Below, piece by piece: positions 25,401 to 40,400 of a DNA stretch of 64,000 bases (its first letter is position 1; each line of letters starts with the position of its first letter). The stretch spans positions 14,437,951-14,501,950 of the forward strand of contig NC_059076.1 in NCBI RefSeq assembly GCF_020497125.1, given 5' to 3'. A program made the translations under genes and the position numbers. The notes under the pieces were generated by a model that searched no databases, was not told the DNA's origin, and worked only from the letters and a program-made list of their open reading frames with translations. The DNA comes from Mauremys mutica. Lineage: Eukaryota > Chordata > Testudines > Geoemydidae.

Positions 25401-28400
25401 GCATGATCACAATCCACTTAGTTAACACATTTAAAACAACTAGCGGCACCACAGTTGTAGAAACGGAGTACCTGGTGGGTTTTTAACATTTGCCACTGTA
25501 GTATTAAGGACACTTAGTATTACCTGCAGCTACTATTATAATGTCAGCTAGTTGGGTATGGATCTTCAGCTGCTCTTTTGGAGTATATCTGTGAGTAATT
25601 GTCACTGTAGCATCACCTGTAATGTACAATATTCACAATTAATTGTCATTTATAAAACACCCACAAAGTATTTATTAACATGCGGAAACGATTCATTAGA
25701 TTTTGGTATATTAAAAACACACATTTGATCAAATAAATTCCTGTCTTATGATCTGACACATCATCAGATATATTTCTTTTTTATGATCTGACACCCTTTT
25801 TCAGCATATGCAGAATGCTATTGCTTGCCTTCCCACACGTACAAAGAAGTGCAACCACATCACTCTCATCCTTCAAAAACATAACCCAGTGCAGTTGTTT
25901 AACAGTGTGGACTAAATTCCTTTCTGGGTTAATGTCACTGAGTTTCATGGAATTACATGGGAATGAATCTGGCCTCATGTATCTGTCTTACTAAATGTGA
26001 TAGGAGTGTAGCATTGTAAGACCCCTTCACTTATCACAACCTAAAACACTGGATATAAGGGAAGTATGTTTATAACTTTCTCCTCATGTGCCCTTGGCTA
26101 TTCATCTCTCTCTCTGCCAACTATACACCTCTCCTGCCATTCTGTGGCACAAATTCTGAGGGAGACTATGGACTTCTCTATGTCTACAACCTGAGGTAAC
26201 AGCAGAGTTACCTCACATCTCGGCATTTCCCGCAGGTCAGAGTTTAGTCTTCAATGTATGTTTTGGAGAGGCTGGAATATACCAAAAGGGCAACGTGTGG
26301 TAATTAATGTTAACAGGAGCAGCATTCATTCTTGTTGATATTTCCCCTCAGATTTGGAAATGGTTCATCATGCAGGAAGGAGACATCCATGGCTCTGCCT
26401 CCGTTCTATCCACAACAGAGCTTGGATTGCATGGGGATTCCTGGGAGCTACGACAGCAATATGGAAGTCTACCACCAAGGATTTTCTGCTTACAAAGCTC
26501 TGCCCCTGGCTACCATTAGTTTCATGTTGGGGGCCAGCACAAGGAGTATCACTGTTGATTGCAGTGGCCCTAGCAGATTTCAGAGAGGAGAGGATTTCTT
26601 TAAGAAACATACATGCCCAAAACAATTAACAACACTGTCACTATTTGTGTATCTGGTAAAATTCCTATTAGACAGACTTGAGAATGCCTGTCACCGTGCC
26701 TACTTAGGGGAAGAAATTAGCCAGACCAAATCATATGGTACTATCAAATGAGGTATCTTGGCTGTCCTATGCCTTCTTCTCCTAAACCCCAGGAGAAGCA
26801 CAAAGATAGCTCATCTCATACTGCTCAGACACATATTATTCCATTACTATGGATACCAAAAAAAGTAGAAAGGAAAATGTCTCCCAAATCTCCATTTCTG
26901 CTTTTCTTTCATTGCAGATGCAGAAAAGGCTTATTCCACCATCTCCTGTTACTTGCTGTTAAGCAAAGAGCTGATCACTCATCTGTGCTAGAGACCACAG
27001 GAAGAGTTTGCATGCATGGCAAATGGAGGCCTACAGTCTTTTGGGCAAACTCAGCAGCTCTGGAGCCCTGCCCTTGCATGGGTGTATGTATTTGGGCAAG
27101 GACAGTTCTTCTTTGGCGCCTAACACTAGATATGAAAAATCGTACAATTGTGGGGTACCTGAGAGTAGCCCATCACGCAAATCAAGGAGGTTCGTGAGCA
27201 TGGGGACCAAGCTTCCTTGTTGTTTTCCAAAAGCAAGGAGGAGATAATTGGGAAAGCAATGAAGGTAACAATCAGCAAAGAAGACTCTTCCCAGGCCCTG
27301 AGCCTGATACCAGCTCTCTTTCTCTTTGCTATCTTCCCTGCATATCCTGAACCTGTTTCACCCCATGTTTTTCACGCTCCATCCATCTCAGGTCCCTTGG
27401 CACATTGTTTCCTCTTAAAATTTTACACTACAATTTTCACTATTTTAGTCCCTGCCATCAGCTCTGACACCTCAGGAACATCTATTATTGACCAAATCTG
27501 CACCTCATCTCATTGATACACTTTTCTTCCTATACCTTCAAACTGTGCCCTCACTGGATTCTTTGTTCTTCTTCCCTATCCATCCTTCATGTATCCACCC
27601 TACTGGGAAGGTCACTCCCTCTTCCAGCATATGCCTGTACTTTATGTGCTCTCCCACAAGAGAAATGAATCATGAGTACTACAGTAATTGGCAGCAGGGA
27701 GACACCCAGAGTGTGGGAACAGCTTCACTGAATCAGTGGACCAGAGGAGGTTACACTGACAGAATTTAAAATGCTGTTGCAAAACCCACCTATCTGTTAA
27801 AGCTTATCCATAACCAAAGTTAAAAACAAACAAGGAAAAAATAAAACCAAATAAGCTAAAGGAAACAAACAGGCATAGATTCATAGAAACTGGAAAGGGT
27901 GAATCCCCTACAAAGTACCCTCTGGACATCAGCATGCAGATCTGATCTAACTGTTCAGCACTGAGGCTCTTTGTTGATGGGGTCCCTGGGGAAAAAAACC
28001 TGGATGGTTGGCTGGCTGAAACACAATTCTAAGTGACAGGAGATAGACAGAAAAGATGATAAGGGGTCAAAGGGAGGGCAGCAACTTTCCATACTCAAAT
28101 TCAGGCTCTAAGGACAAAGAGCCTGGCTGCAGCTGACTCTGGGTGTTAGCTGGACCATTCTTCTAGAATCTCTTATCTAATAAGTCTGCTGTGACAGAAA
28201 CACCCCCAATCATTCTTGTCAAGAATCCTATAGATGAAGCCTAGGCCTTGAGGTTACTTAAAGCTACATTTTCCTCCCTTAGCATCTTAGGGATCAATAA
28301 ATGAAAGGAAATGCACAAAACATATATTGTGGAAACAGAAAGGAGATGTTATTCTTTCTGGAAATCTGCTGTCCTGTCTTTCAACTTACTGATTATCATT

Positions 28401-31400
28401 GGCACAACAAAAATTAATGAGGGAGCAATCCCACTGGTTGTTTAGATGGCAAAAGTTTATCTTCTTCAAGGATCTCTCTCTCACATAAGTGAATTGATAC
28501 TTTAGCCAACCTGCTTGCATATTGAGACGTTTATATGAGATGAACCTCTTTTATAGTTAATTTATTTTTTCCACCCAAATTGCAGAAGAACCAGATCTCT
28601 TCTTAGGAAATTAATGCTATGGGTTCATTGATATAACTAATAGGTTCCAGATTGTCTGCATTGATCCATTATTGCTGAGATTTCAGGAGAGAGCACTGAA
28701 TGCCTCACATTGCCAGGACAATCTGACTCTGGAAAACAGCCTGAGGTGTAGATGCTATCCTGAATGGAAGAGCTTTATGCTGGTACTAATCATTCCACAT
28801 TACCAAGTGCAGGAATTGATAATGCTGTGGAGCTACTGGAATGTGTAACACAACTCCTCCGAGCATAAGTAATGCCCCAGCTGAGCTGCTGCCGCCACTG
28901 ATTTCAAATTTCTTGTAAAAAAACCCCAAAAGAATTCAGCTATTTTACATCATTGCTTGGTATCCTTAAACTTCAAATGAACTGTGAAGAACAGGGTAGC
29001 GTGTCTACCTTCCAGCTCCGTGCTAAAACTGCAGTACCAGAGATGCAGTGCTGTAGACCCACCCTCTTTTCTAGACTGATGGGGAGATCAAAAGGGACAA
29101 AGCCACAGAGGAGGAAATGTCCATGAGGCAGCAATTAGAAACTGGATGTTATCGGTTTCCATTCCCTTAGGGAGAAGAGTCGAGGGAGGGGAAATATAGA
29201 CCCTGACATTATGGAATCCAGAGCCAAGAAACATAGCTGTGTATCTAATAGGGGATCTCTGAAAGAAGAGCCACCTTTGCAACAGTACATATGGGTACAG
29301 TTCTTATTAAGATTTTAGAAAGGAAGACTTTTTAAAAGCTGAAAGGTCCACACCAACTGTCATCAAAGAAACTTCCTCTGAGGAGAGGAAATGCCAGCTT
29401 GTTTAGAAAAATATACCTTTCCTTCATGCACATAATCACACAGCCTTTTGAGCTACTATACTGCTGGCCAGAGATTCTGCAAAGTCAAGAGTAGGCTTGA
29501 AACTTAATCAGCTTCTAAGGATGAACATTACAGGCTTTCCCTACAACTTCTGAGGAAGGATTTGTCCTTAGGCAGTCCCTAAAGCCAAAGAACTAGCAGC
29601 TGCATTGAAGAATGGGCTTCACATCCACAGCAGTTATCATGGGACTTGTATGAACCTCAAAGTAGGGAGCTTTTCTGTTTATTTTGTGGTTAGGTTAAAA
29701 TACCATAAATATATGTTTTCCATACACCATTACCTAAACTTCAAGAATAAACCGGAGGAAAAGATTTTGCTGACTAAGGCTTTTTGTGTGATCCTGCTAA
29801 ATCACTCCACCAGCCTGCAAATATAGTTAGGATTGAAGCCTGGTTTCTAGAGCAGCGGTTCTCAAACTGTGGGACGGGACCCCAAAGGGGGTGAGACTCC
29901 ATTTGAATGGGGTCACCAGGGCTGGCTCAGACTTGTTGGGGCTTGGGGCCAGGGCCAAAGCCCGAGCCCCACCGCCCGGGACCAAAGCCCAACCCCAAGT
30001 GCTTCTGCCCTGGGCGGGGAACCTGCCACCTGGGCTCAGGCTTTGGTCCCCCTCCCCTTGGGGTCATGTAATGATTTTTGTTGTCAGAAGTGGGTCACAG
30101 TGCAATGGAGTTTGAGAACCCCTGTTCTAGAGAAGAATATGATTTCCTTTCTGAGGCCAGCATCAACTTTCCTGCCAGAGGGATCAGATAGGGAGGTGTT
30201 GCCATCTGCAGGACAGAAGGACTTCTAGAAACAGATCAGTATAGTTGAATCCAGCACAGGAAAAGAGCCCCATAATTGTGATATGTCTGTAAAGAATTTG
30301 TATCAATTTATCAAAACTTTTAGATATGGGGGATTCCCCATCAGGAACATCTCTGACCTCCAATACAATCTAATCCTGATCAGATAAAGCTAGACAAATT
30401 CTGTATCTCCTCTCAGCCTCTAAAAAGATCCCCCGTGCCCCCAACTTTTTCAGCTTTAAGACAAGCCTGAAAATCTGTAGAAAATAATTTAATCAGATTA
30501 CTGATGCCATCCAATTTAACGTTCCTCAAAGAGTCATTGTTTGAGGATTTGTATTTATTGTACTCACTGGGTTCTTAGGAGGAAGAGGAAACCTTTTAAA
30601 GTTTCTTTTGAAAGTGTGTGGGTTTGTTTGGGGGTAGATGTCTTATTCTTAGGAGAAACTGAGGGTGACTATTTTTACTTACTTTTCACCTTTGCCCTTA
30701 TTGGTGGAGGAGGGATCATTGTTGTCAGAGAAAGAACCACTCAGAAAAAATACAGAATGGGACTTGGTTTAGTGAGATTTGGCAAGGAACAGGGGGTTGT
30801 TCCATCAAGAGGTCATAAACGTTTAAAGGGTGGTTCGACTCCAACCAGTGGCTGCAAAAATGACACTGTGGGGTTAGATGCTTATTGTCCTTCACTGATT
30901 TCAGATACAATCCTTAATTTTATAAATAAAAATATGCATTTTAAAAAATGTTAGACCTTCAAGCTCTACGTGAGATCTGAAAGTCAAGCTTCTTTTCTTT
31001 TCTCCTCACTCATCATCATCAATTACCCTGAGCCAAAATGATGTGCATTGGATTCCAGATGCTCCTTAACAGCAGGTTGCCATATGCTAGGTGGGGCATT
31101 GTTGGTGGGATGGTCTTGGGACAACACTGTGAGGTTTTTGATTTGTCAGGGAAGTGGGGGTCAGAATGAGGGAAGAATTCTGACTAGTATCTTATTTTTT
31201 AGAAGTCAGATGGTAAGAGGTAGCTGGTTTATGAGGGTAGGTTCAAACGTTGTATGATGCAAATTATAACTCTTAATGTAACCAGGACACATATACGCTT
31301 TAAAAAAAGATTTATCCCATTAGATCATTTCACCACAATTAGTATATTCACTCTCATTTATAGATTAAAACAAGGAAAAGGTATGTAAAAATGTATGCCA

Positions 31401-34400
31401 AAATGCTAAATTTGAGACTTCAAATTAATAATAGAAAATCCAATGAAGATTCCCTTAGCTACTATCTCCTTGTTCTCAGGGATTACAAGAATGTTGTCCA
31501 TTATCTGAGCATTGGGTAACGACTACAATGCAGTAAATTATACACATACTATACACAAAAGAACTTCACTTTGCTGGAGGAGTCTCTGCAGCTTGAGGTC
31601 TTCAAACCACGATTTGAGGACTTCAATAACTCAGACATAGATTAGGGGTTTGTTACAGGAGTGGGTGGGTGAGATTCTGTGGCCTGCATTGTGCAGGAGG
31701 TCAGACTAGATGATCATAATGGTCCCTTCTGACCTTAAAGTCTATGAGTCTATAACCAAAGATGTGAATACTGTTGCAGATTACAAACATGTAAGTATAA
31801 TAGATATTTGTAATCTGCAACAGTATTCACATCTTTGGTTATAAAACAAAGTGAAGTTCTTTTGTGTATAGTATGTGTATTATAGTACGTGTAAGCTGAG
31901 TGTTTTGAGGAAACCAACAAAACACTTCCCTTGTTTTATCATTTCCCTCTCACCTGGGCCCTGATTCACCTGGGCTGTGGCTGAGCTGAGGTTGCAGGAG
32001 CCTCATAAGTACAAAGGTGGCTGTACGCTTCTTTTGCACCTCCCAGATTAGGATACAGCAGGGGCTGCTCTAAATATGCTGAGCCGCAATGACTCCGCAC
32101 AGAGCCACCTAGCACTACAGTGTGGCTGAAGTGCAGAGCTCCATTCCACTATGACAGGGACTGTATAAGAGAGGGAGCCAGTTCTGCTGGCTATATGCCT
32201 CTTGGGAATCCCCTCTAAGACTGGGAGCTTTCCATAGAGCCATCATACAGGGGTCACAACACAGGGCAGAATCTAGCCCCTTGTGTCTGTAATTCAACCA
32301 TTTTATACAGACTGATTAAATAGGGATGGAAATCACACCTACAAAGACAACTTCTGGGTCGTCTACAAAGCTCCTATCAAGCCAAATACTGGTTAAACTG
32401 ATAGAAGCATCTTTAATTAATTCATCCTCTAATAAGTCACCCAATTCCCAAGTTACGGCCAGCTTTTGGGTTGGCAAAAGCCCTCTTACACACCTCCGCA
32501 TCCATCTTCCTTTCATTCCCGCACTTGTTTTGTTACGGTTGCTTTGACTAGAAGAATAGATAATTTAACCTATAAAATACAAAGACACCTCTCTAGAAGT
32601 ACAATACATTTGGCTGGGAGGAAAGCAGCATGTTGTATCTTTGCCAGCCAGGAGCACGCCGGGAGTCTCAACATGGGAGGGAGAAAAAAAGAGTAGGTTG
32701 GAGGCACAAGTTGGGAGCAGATACTGTGGTTGAGTTTTATGGGGGGCGGTGTGAGGAGGAGCCAAGGGCATGATGGTGATCTCCTTTATCAAGCTATACA
32801 AAAAAATGGATTCTATTCAGTGGTTGGGTGAAGCTTTTCGCTGGGTCCCCTTGTTCCCCTGCCTCATTTCCCCAATGTTCAAATATTAAATCCTGCTTCA
32901 AAGGCGAGCCAGTGAAAAAGCCACTTATATGCTGAATGGTACCTTATGCACAGAAATACAGGAGGAAAAGGACCTATTAGTAACAATAGTCAGAAAGTAG
33001 AGGCTTCATCCTTGACAAATAAAACAAGCAAATTAAGTCCTACAAAGTATATGCAGGGTGAACATTTAAAGACCCTGTAAGATAACGCTACCCTTTTAGA
33101 AGGCAATGTTGGATGACAGTCTATTGTGTACAATACAGAAATGAATATTGAGTCTACAGAGACATTCAAATTCTGGAAAGAGTACAGAACTTGCCAAATT
33201 AGCTCAAGGGGCATGAAAAAGATTTCCCAATGAAGCAAGGCTCATTGAATTTAAAGATATGTTTTGAGAAAAGGTGACGGCAAAGGAAGTGTTGTTATAG
33301 CTTTTAAGTACCTCTGGGGTGAAACAATGAAACAGGAAATATTTCCAGGAGGAGGGTTTTCAGAAAGCTGAGTGAATAGTGCAAAACAGCATTTGAAAAC
33401 ATTTGCTGGAATAAAAATCCATAGATGTATTTCAGTGGTAATTCATAACCCTTTCATTTCTCTCTCACAAATATTCATACAAATAACGTTCATGTGCAAA
33501 AACGTTCATAGAAAGAAAAAGTCTTACAAATACCTGTGCAAATATATAGTTGCAAAGTTTTGTGACACAAGTATTTGCCTGGTCCTCTGGAAAATGACTT
33601 AAACAGCTTCAGTGACTTATTCAATTCCTCCCCCCTGTATATAAAAGTTTCAGACATCCAGTAATGGAACAGAAACAATAGTCCTGGGACTCAGATGTTC
33701 AGTCACACAGCATAAATAATTAATTATGGATGGCAAATAGGAGCTGCTTATAATCTGTGAGCAATCCCATAGACTGAAAGATATTTGCATAAAACATTAA
33801 TCAAATATGTTGAAAAAGAAGTTCATACTAGCTTAAGTCTGTTGATATAAGTAAATCTGCAAACAGACAAAGAACTAATTTACTCAAATAAACTATTCGC
33901 TACAAATACTTTACACAGTTCTGGATATCAAATGTATATGGAGGAGTCATGCAATCACAGAATCACAGAATATTAGGGTTGGAAGAGACCTCAGGAGGTC
34001 ATCTAGTCCAATCCCCTGCCCAAACCAGGACCAACCCCAACTAAATCATCCCAGCCAGGGCTTTGTCAAGCCTAGCCTTAAAAACCTCTAAGGATGGAGA
34101 TTCCACCACCTCTCTAGGTAACCCATTCCAGTGCTTCACCAACCTCCTAGTGAAATAGTGTTTCCTAACATCGAACCTAAACCTCCCCGACTGCAACTTG
34201 AGACCTTTGCTTCTTGTTCTGTCATCTGCCACCACTGAGAACAGCCGGGCTCCATCCTCTTTGGAACTCCCCTTCAGGTAGTTGAAGGCTGCTATCAAAT
34301 CCTCCCTCACTCTTCTCTTCTGCAGACTAAATAACCACAGTTCTCTCAGCCTTTCCTTGTAAGTCATGTGCCCCAGCCCCCTAATAATTTTCGATGCCCT

Positions 34401-37400
34401 CTACTGGACTCTCTCCAATTTATCCACATCCCTTCTGTAGTGGACGCAATACTCCAAGTGAGGCCTCACCAGTGCCAAATCGAGGGGAATAATCACTTTC
34501 CTCGATCTGCTGGCAATGCTCCTACTAATAGAGCTCATTATCCCGTTGGCCTTCTTGGCAACAAGGGCATACTGCTGACTCATATCCAGCTTCTCGTCCA
34601 CTATAATCCCCAGATCCTTTTCTGCAGAATTGCTGCTTAGTCGGTCGGTCCCCAGACTGTAACGGAGCATGGGATCCTTCCGTCCTAAGTGCAGGACTCT
34701 GCACTTGTCCTTGTTGAACCTCATCAGATTTCTTTTGGCCCAACCCTCCAATTTGTCTAGGTCACTCTGGACTGTATCCCTACCCTTCAGCATATCTATC
34801 TCTCCCTCCATCTTAGTGTCATCTGCAAACTTGCTGAGGGTGCAATTCATCCCATCATCCAGATCATTAATAGAGATGTTGAACAAGACCGGCCTCAGGA
34901 CTGACCCTGGGACGCTCTGCTTGATACTGGCTGCCAACTAGACATCGAGCCGTTGATCACTACCCATTAAGCCCAACATTCTAGATAGCTTTCTATCCAT
35001 CTTATAGTCCATTCATCCAATCCATACTTCTTTAACTTGCTGGCAAGAAGACTGTGGGAGACCATATAAAAAGCTTTGCTAAAGTCAAGATATATCACAT
35101 CCACCACTTTCCCCATATCCACAGAGCCAATTATCTCATCATAGAAGGCAATCAAGTTGATCAGGCATGACTTGCCCTTGGTGAATCCATGCTGACTGTT
35201 CCTGATCACCTTCCTCTCCTCTAAGTGCTTCAGAATGGATTCCTTGAGGACCTGCTCCATGATTTTGCCGGGGACTGAAGTGAGGCTGACCAGTCTGAAG
35301 TTCCCCGGATTCTCTTTCTTCCCTTTTTAAAATATGGGAACTATATTTGCCTTTTTCCAATCATCTGGGAACTCCCCGATCACCATGAATTTTCAAAGAT
35401 AATCGCCAACGGCTCTGCAATCACATCAGCCAACTCCCTCAGCACCCTTGGATGCATTAGATCTGGACCCATGGACTTGTGCATGTCCAGCTTTTCTAAA
35501 TAGTCCTTAACCTGTTCTTTCACCACTGAAGGCTGCTCACCTCCTCCCTATACTGTGTTGCCCAGTGCAGCAATCTGGGAGCTGACCTTGTCTGTGAAGA
35601 CCGAGGCAAAAAAAGCATTGAGTACTTCAGCTTTCCCCCCCATTTAGTAAGGATCCCACACTTTCCCTGACCTTCTAATTGTTGCTAACATACCTGTAGA
35701 AACTCTTCTTGTTACCCCTTCACATCCCTTGCTAGCTGCAACTCCAGTCGTGCTTTGGCCCCTGCATGCTCGAGCAATATTTTTATACTCCTCCCTAGTC
35801 ACCTGTCCAAATTTCCACTTCTTGTAAGCTTCCCTTCTGAGTTTAAGCTCACCGAAGATTTCACTGTTAAGCCAAGCTGGTCACCTGCCATATTTGCTAT
35901 TCTTTCTGCACATTCTGCTATTCTTTCTGATTTAAGGAAAAGGTTTAACATTAGTTATGGATGTAGCTGTGCAGATTTTTAATTAAATTTTCATATAATT
36001 TAGGCCACATGTTAGGGGCAACAGTAGTAAGTAACAGGATACTCAGGAAGCAGGCTGAGCTTTCATTGGAGCAAATACATTCACATGGCAGTTGCTACAA
36101 AGAAAACACTGGGAGAACTGGTTCATTTAAATACTGTATCAACAATTCTAAGCATGAGAGAACAGAGGCAAATCCTGAATACAAGTGAAGAAAACTGAGG
36201 TATTTAACTGGCCTGAATATCTAAGCTGTGAAACAGGTCATTCCGAACTAATTCCATAGCAATTTCTCTTTCTGATTATAAAACAAAAAGTGTCTCAGAT
36301 CATTAATTCTTCTAAGTCTTGGCTGGTAGAAGCCAGAAAACTGTACAGTATTTTTGCCTATCAAACTTCACTGCTCTAATTAGATCAGCGTTGTAGACGG
36401 GAACTTGGAAAGTTAGCCCTGCTTCCTTAAACCTGATAACTAACAATATAAGAGAACTAATTCTTCTTCCAGGGCAATGAATGGCAAAATTCCCACTGAT
36501 TTTCATGAGAGCAGGATTGAGCCCAGAGCTTTTCACTGACTATAATTACTACACAAACATACAGAGATGTTCCAAACACTAACTTTCCCACAGAGGCTGC
36601 ATGGAAAAAACAACTATATGATTAGTAAGAAGCTTTCAACATTTCATTATAGTAATAATACATTTCACTACACTCCTACTAAACATGACCGAAATTAAGC
36701 AACACCCATGTTTACTTCATTTATAAATGACACTTCTGAAGTTCTAACATCAAAACAATGTTGCAACAGGGTAATATCTTATTTAAAATTAAATAGCATT
36801 TGTTATTCTTTTTACACTGCAATTATAGCGGCATATCAGTGCCGCTATAACTAAGGAAGCATCAATAATTCCTTAATAAACCTTATTTTCCCTTATTTTC
36901 AGGGGGACATAAATTGAACCATAACTAAATTCCTCCAGGCTAAGAGTTAATGTTATAGGTCTCAGTTGAAAAGATACTTTGGTTTTCATTTATAAATGTT
37001 GATAAGCACAGCCTAAATAATATGGTATACTACAAAAGTGGTCAGATGTACATACCAATAATTTAAAAGAATATAAAAAAATTAAAAGTAATATACAAGT
37101 TTGGAGAACGAGGGATGTATCTGTATTATTTTTTTCCCTAAATATCATGTGTACCTCAGTTTACCTCTGTGATATCACGCTGCCTGGCTCCACTGAATTA
37201 AATGAAAGGATGCTGCTAGGGGGAAATCAACGGGAAATGAAACTATGGCAAAAATAAGGTACAGTCCAGAGAACACCACCTTGGGGAAAGAATGAGGAAG
37301 CTATCAGTTGGGAAATACCCTGGGCCAGATTCCAACTAGGCTGGCAAAGTTTACTCTTCCGTGCCTAGAATAATAGGGGATGCTAAAACCTTAAAGATGC

Positions 37401-40400
37401 TGGCTTAGGGAAGAAGGAGGCAGAGTTAGTTGTCAGCAGCTGCCTTGGGGGAGAAGACTCTGACAGAGACACATTAAGAAAGCAACACAAACCGCAGCAA
37501 ACCGGCTCGCCCTCTCAACCCAGAGATGGAGACAGCCAGGCCGAAGGGAACTTTCAAAAGCTTGCAAGGAAAGATTATGGTGTAGGTAAAGACCTATGCG
37601 TATAAATGTTTTGGTTGTTATCCTTTGTTGTGTGAATTATGTACATTTGGCTGAATAAACAATGCTTTCTTTTGAATGAAATATTTTTGAGTCACTTTAA
37701 TCAGCAGCTGTTTCAGGCTCCCAGAGGAAAACAGTTGACAGGTGCCAAACACAGTTGGATCTTTTGGGTTTACATGGTTAGTAAACGGGAGACTGAAGCC
37801 CAGACATCAAGTCTGAGAGCGGTAGGACCATATGGTTTCACCCGAGAGGGCTGAAGGTAGCTAAACCTCTCCCCAAAGGGGTGCAAGTTGAGAGAGATTA
37901 AAGGTCTAAAGTGCATCTCGCCCTGTAACCGGGACAACATGACTGACAGAGGATACTATTTTAACACATTGAAAAATTAATCATTATCAACAGTTTTAAG
38001 CCATATTGGAACAAACAAAGTTGATTTGTTTTGGATGCATTTTCTCATTAATATAACTTAAAAACCCATCCTTATCTGAAGTCAGTGGAACTATTTATGT
38101 GCTTAAAGTTAAGAATGTGTAAGTACTTCGCTGAATCAGGGCCTTAGGTATATGGAGGCAAAAGGGGAGGGCCTTATCCTGAGGTCAATGGTAGCAGCAG
38201 GAATTCAGCAGATGCTCAGCACCTTTCAGGATTTGATCCTAATCAGTTGTGTAAATTAATACTTATCGCTCCGTACGATCAAGTCCAAATGAATGGCCTT
38301 ACACGAATAGTCCCATTTAAGTCAATGTAATTATTTGGGAGAGAAAGACAAACTGCATTTGTCGCATAGCTTTGAAATCAAGATGAAATGGCTGTTGCTG
38401 AGAGTAGCCTCGGTGATGAAATATTGTGACTGGCCCAGAAAAAACAAGGGACAAGGAAGACAGGAAGAGAAGGCGCGTTGGGATTATGGATAGTTTGTCA
38501 TACTGACACTTGAGCTAGAAACAAACTACCATTTCTGCTTTGAGATTTGTGTTTCATAGAATCATAGAATATCAGGGTTGGAAGAGACCTCAGGAGGTCA
38601 TCTAGTCCAACCCCCTGCTCAAAGCAGGACCAACACCAACTAAATCACCCCAGCCAGGGCTTTGTCAAGCCTGACCTTAAAAACCTCCAAGGATGGAGAT
38701 TCCACCACCTCCCTAGGTAACCCATTCCAGTGCTTCACCACCCTCCTAGTGAAATAGTGTTTTCTAATATCCAACCTAGACCTCCCCCACTGCAACTTGA
38801 GACCATTGCTTCTTGTTCTGTTTCTGAGCAAGCTTTCAGTAAGGTCCTAAGTATGGACATGTATAAAAAATTAAGTCACTACATATCATTTTTAATATTT
38901 CTATGGTCAACATTTCTTATAGAAAATTTAATTTAGTTTTAATCAACCCCTTCCTCAATACACTGTTAGAGACCACTGTCTAATTGCTTCAGTTGTGCTT
39001 ATCATCAGATTCAGTGCAGAGGAATATCTATCTTGGGAGACTGGTTCTGTGTTTGCGTGGAAAAGATTTGTTGGTGAGTAGAGAGATTTCAGATAATTGG
39101 TTATGCATCTAAACAAGGTAAACTTAGAAACTATACATTAACAAGATTGCTAGGATGTGTTCCAAAAATGACAAAAGGCCCTCCTGGCCAAATTGAACAT
39201 GTTTATTTTAAGTAGGGATTGATGAATCTCAGAAGTGCAGAGTTTGGGCTGAATTTGGATAAGTATCCAAAAGGTCAGATTCTTATCCAAACAACCTGAA
39301 CCTCAAGAGTTTAAACAACTAAGCTGGAAATTTTGCAAGAACAAATATTTTCACGAGATTATGAGCATGGTGTTTTCTGCATGGAAACTGGAAGGAAACA
39401 TTATTAATCCAAACATATTCAGAACACAGAAAAGATTGTTTGAGTATGATTCTAAAAAAATAAAGTGATGGTACTAAGGGATGGGCATCTTCACTGATCA
39501 GGTTATTAAACTAAATCATAATACTCTTGGACATACCTCCAGGCCTTTCATGTTCTCCATCTGTATGTAAAAGCATTGAAATAGGCATTCCTACATTCTT
39601 AGATCTTCCAGCTACAACAACATTTTTTCCAAATGTTTGTATTCCTTACAGGGAAAAAACAAAATAAAAAAATAATTCAGCTAGTCTAAAAGACCCCAAA
39701 ACCTCACCACTTGAACTTGAATATTTTTTTTTCTATTTTAGTGTTAAAATAGGTGTTTTCATACGAGGGAATTTTTGCCCTCAATTTTATATTTTTCTGC
39801 AGAATTTATCCAATTTATCACTTCAATTATCTTTCATTACTTAAAATTGAGGTTCATATAAACTCTAGTACAGGTACTTGCATATGATATTACAAAAATA
39901 TGCAAAATATATCAGTGACCATAAAATTACATCATGAAAGATCAACACATTGTTTTGACTATTGTCTCTGTGCTCAATTTATTGTACATCTACTGGCTTT
40001 AAATATCTTATTCTATCTGCAGAATACTGCTCCATCCATCTTACTATTCTTTAAATATTCTTTTAATCCTTTCTTCTCCATTCAGTCCAGTACTGTAACA
40101 TAAAAAAATAATATGAAGCAGTACGTTTGCTGCCAAGTTTTGAAATGCCAAACCAACTTTTGACAGCAGCAGTCTCTTCAGAGACTGAACTACTTCAGTG
40201 CAGAGAGAACATTTTTTTCATGTCAATTTATTCAACTAGTTAAATTCAATGATGAGTTCACTGGAAGTTAAGACATCAATTGGGAGTTGGAAGAGAAGGA
40301 AAACTTCTTTTCCTCTTCTGATTTAGGAATAAAAACTTGGTGAAAGTGCATGGGATCTACTAGTTCTAAAATTTGGAAGCACATGGTGACCAGAAGTAAT

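Larger units (their letters stand above)
16490..25523 (-). other. MTHFD2L: MTHFD2L intron 6
   Basis: The intron is 9.0 kb, two-thirds of it a DIRS element (16956-22812). It also contains a CR1 3' scrap (23225-23312) and a hAT (24002-24222). The remaining stretches 22813-23224, 23313-24001 and 24223-25523 show no gene. Confidence 0.8.
25617..39536 (-). other. MTHFD2L: MTHFD2L intron 5
   Basis: This is the longest intron in the window (13.9 kb). Identified: a hAT (29853-30124), an interrupted palindrome with a CR1 scrap (31541-31880), a CR1 polymerase remnant (33955-35940) and a CR1 3' fragment (38554-38831). The stretch 37160-37960 has features of a solo LTR-like repeat (a GAATAAACAATGC polyadenylation-like block near 37653 and repeat-like flanks), but I could not define its ends. 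25617-29852, 30125-31540, 31881-33954, 35941-37159 and 37961-38553 show no gene; the longer open frames near 26300-27250 lack any recognisable domain. Confidence 0.7.

Noticed and set aside
26307..27250. Cluster of 70-149 residue ORFs in intron 5
   Set aside because: No motif or family resemblance in any frame; plausible by chance.
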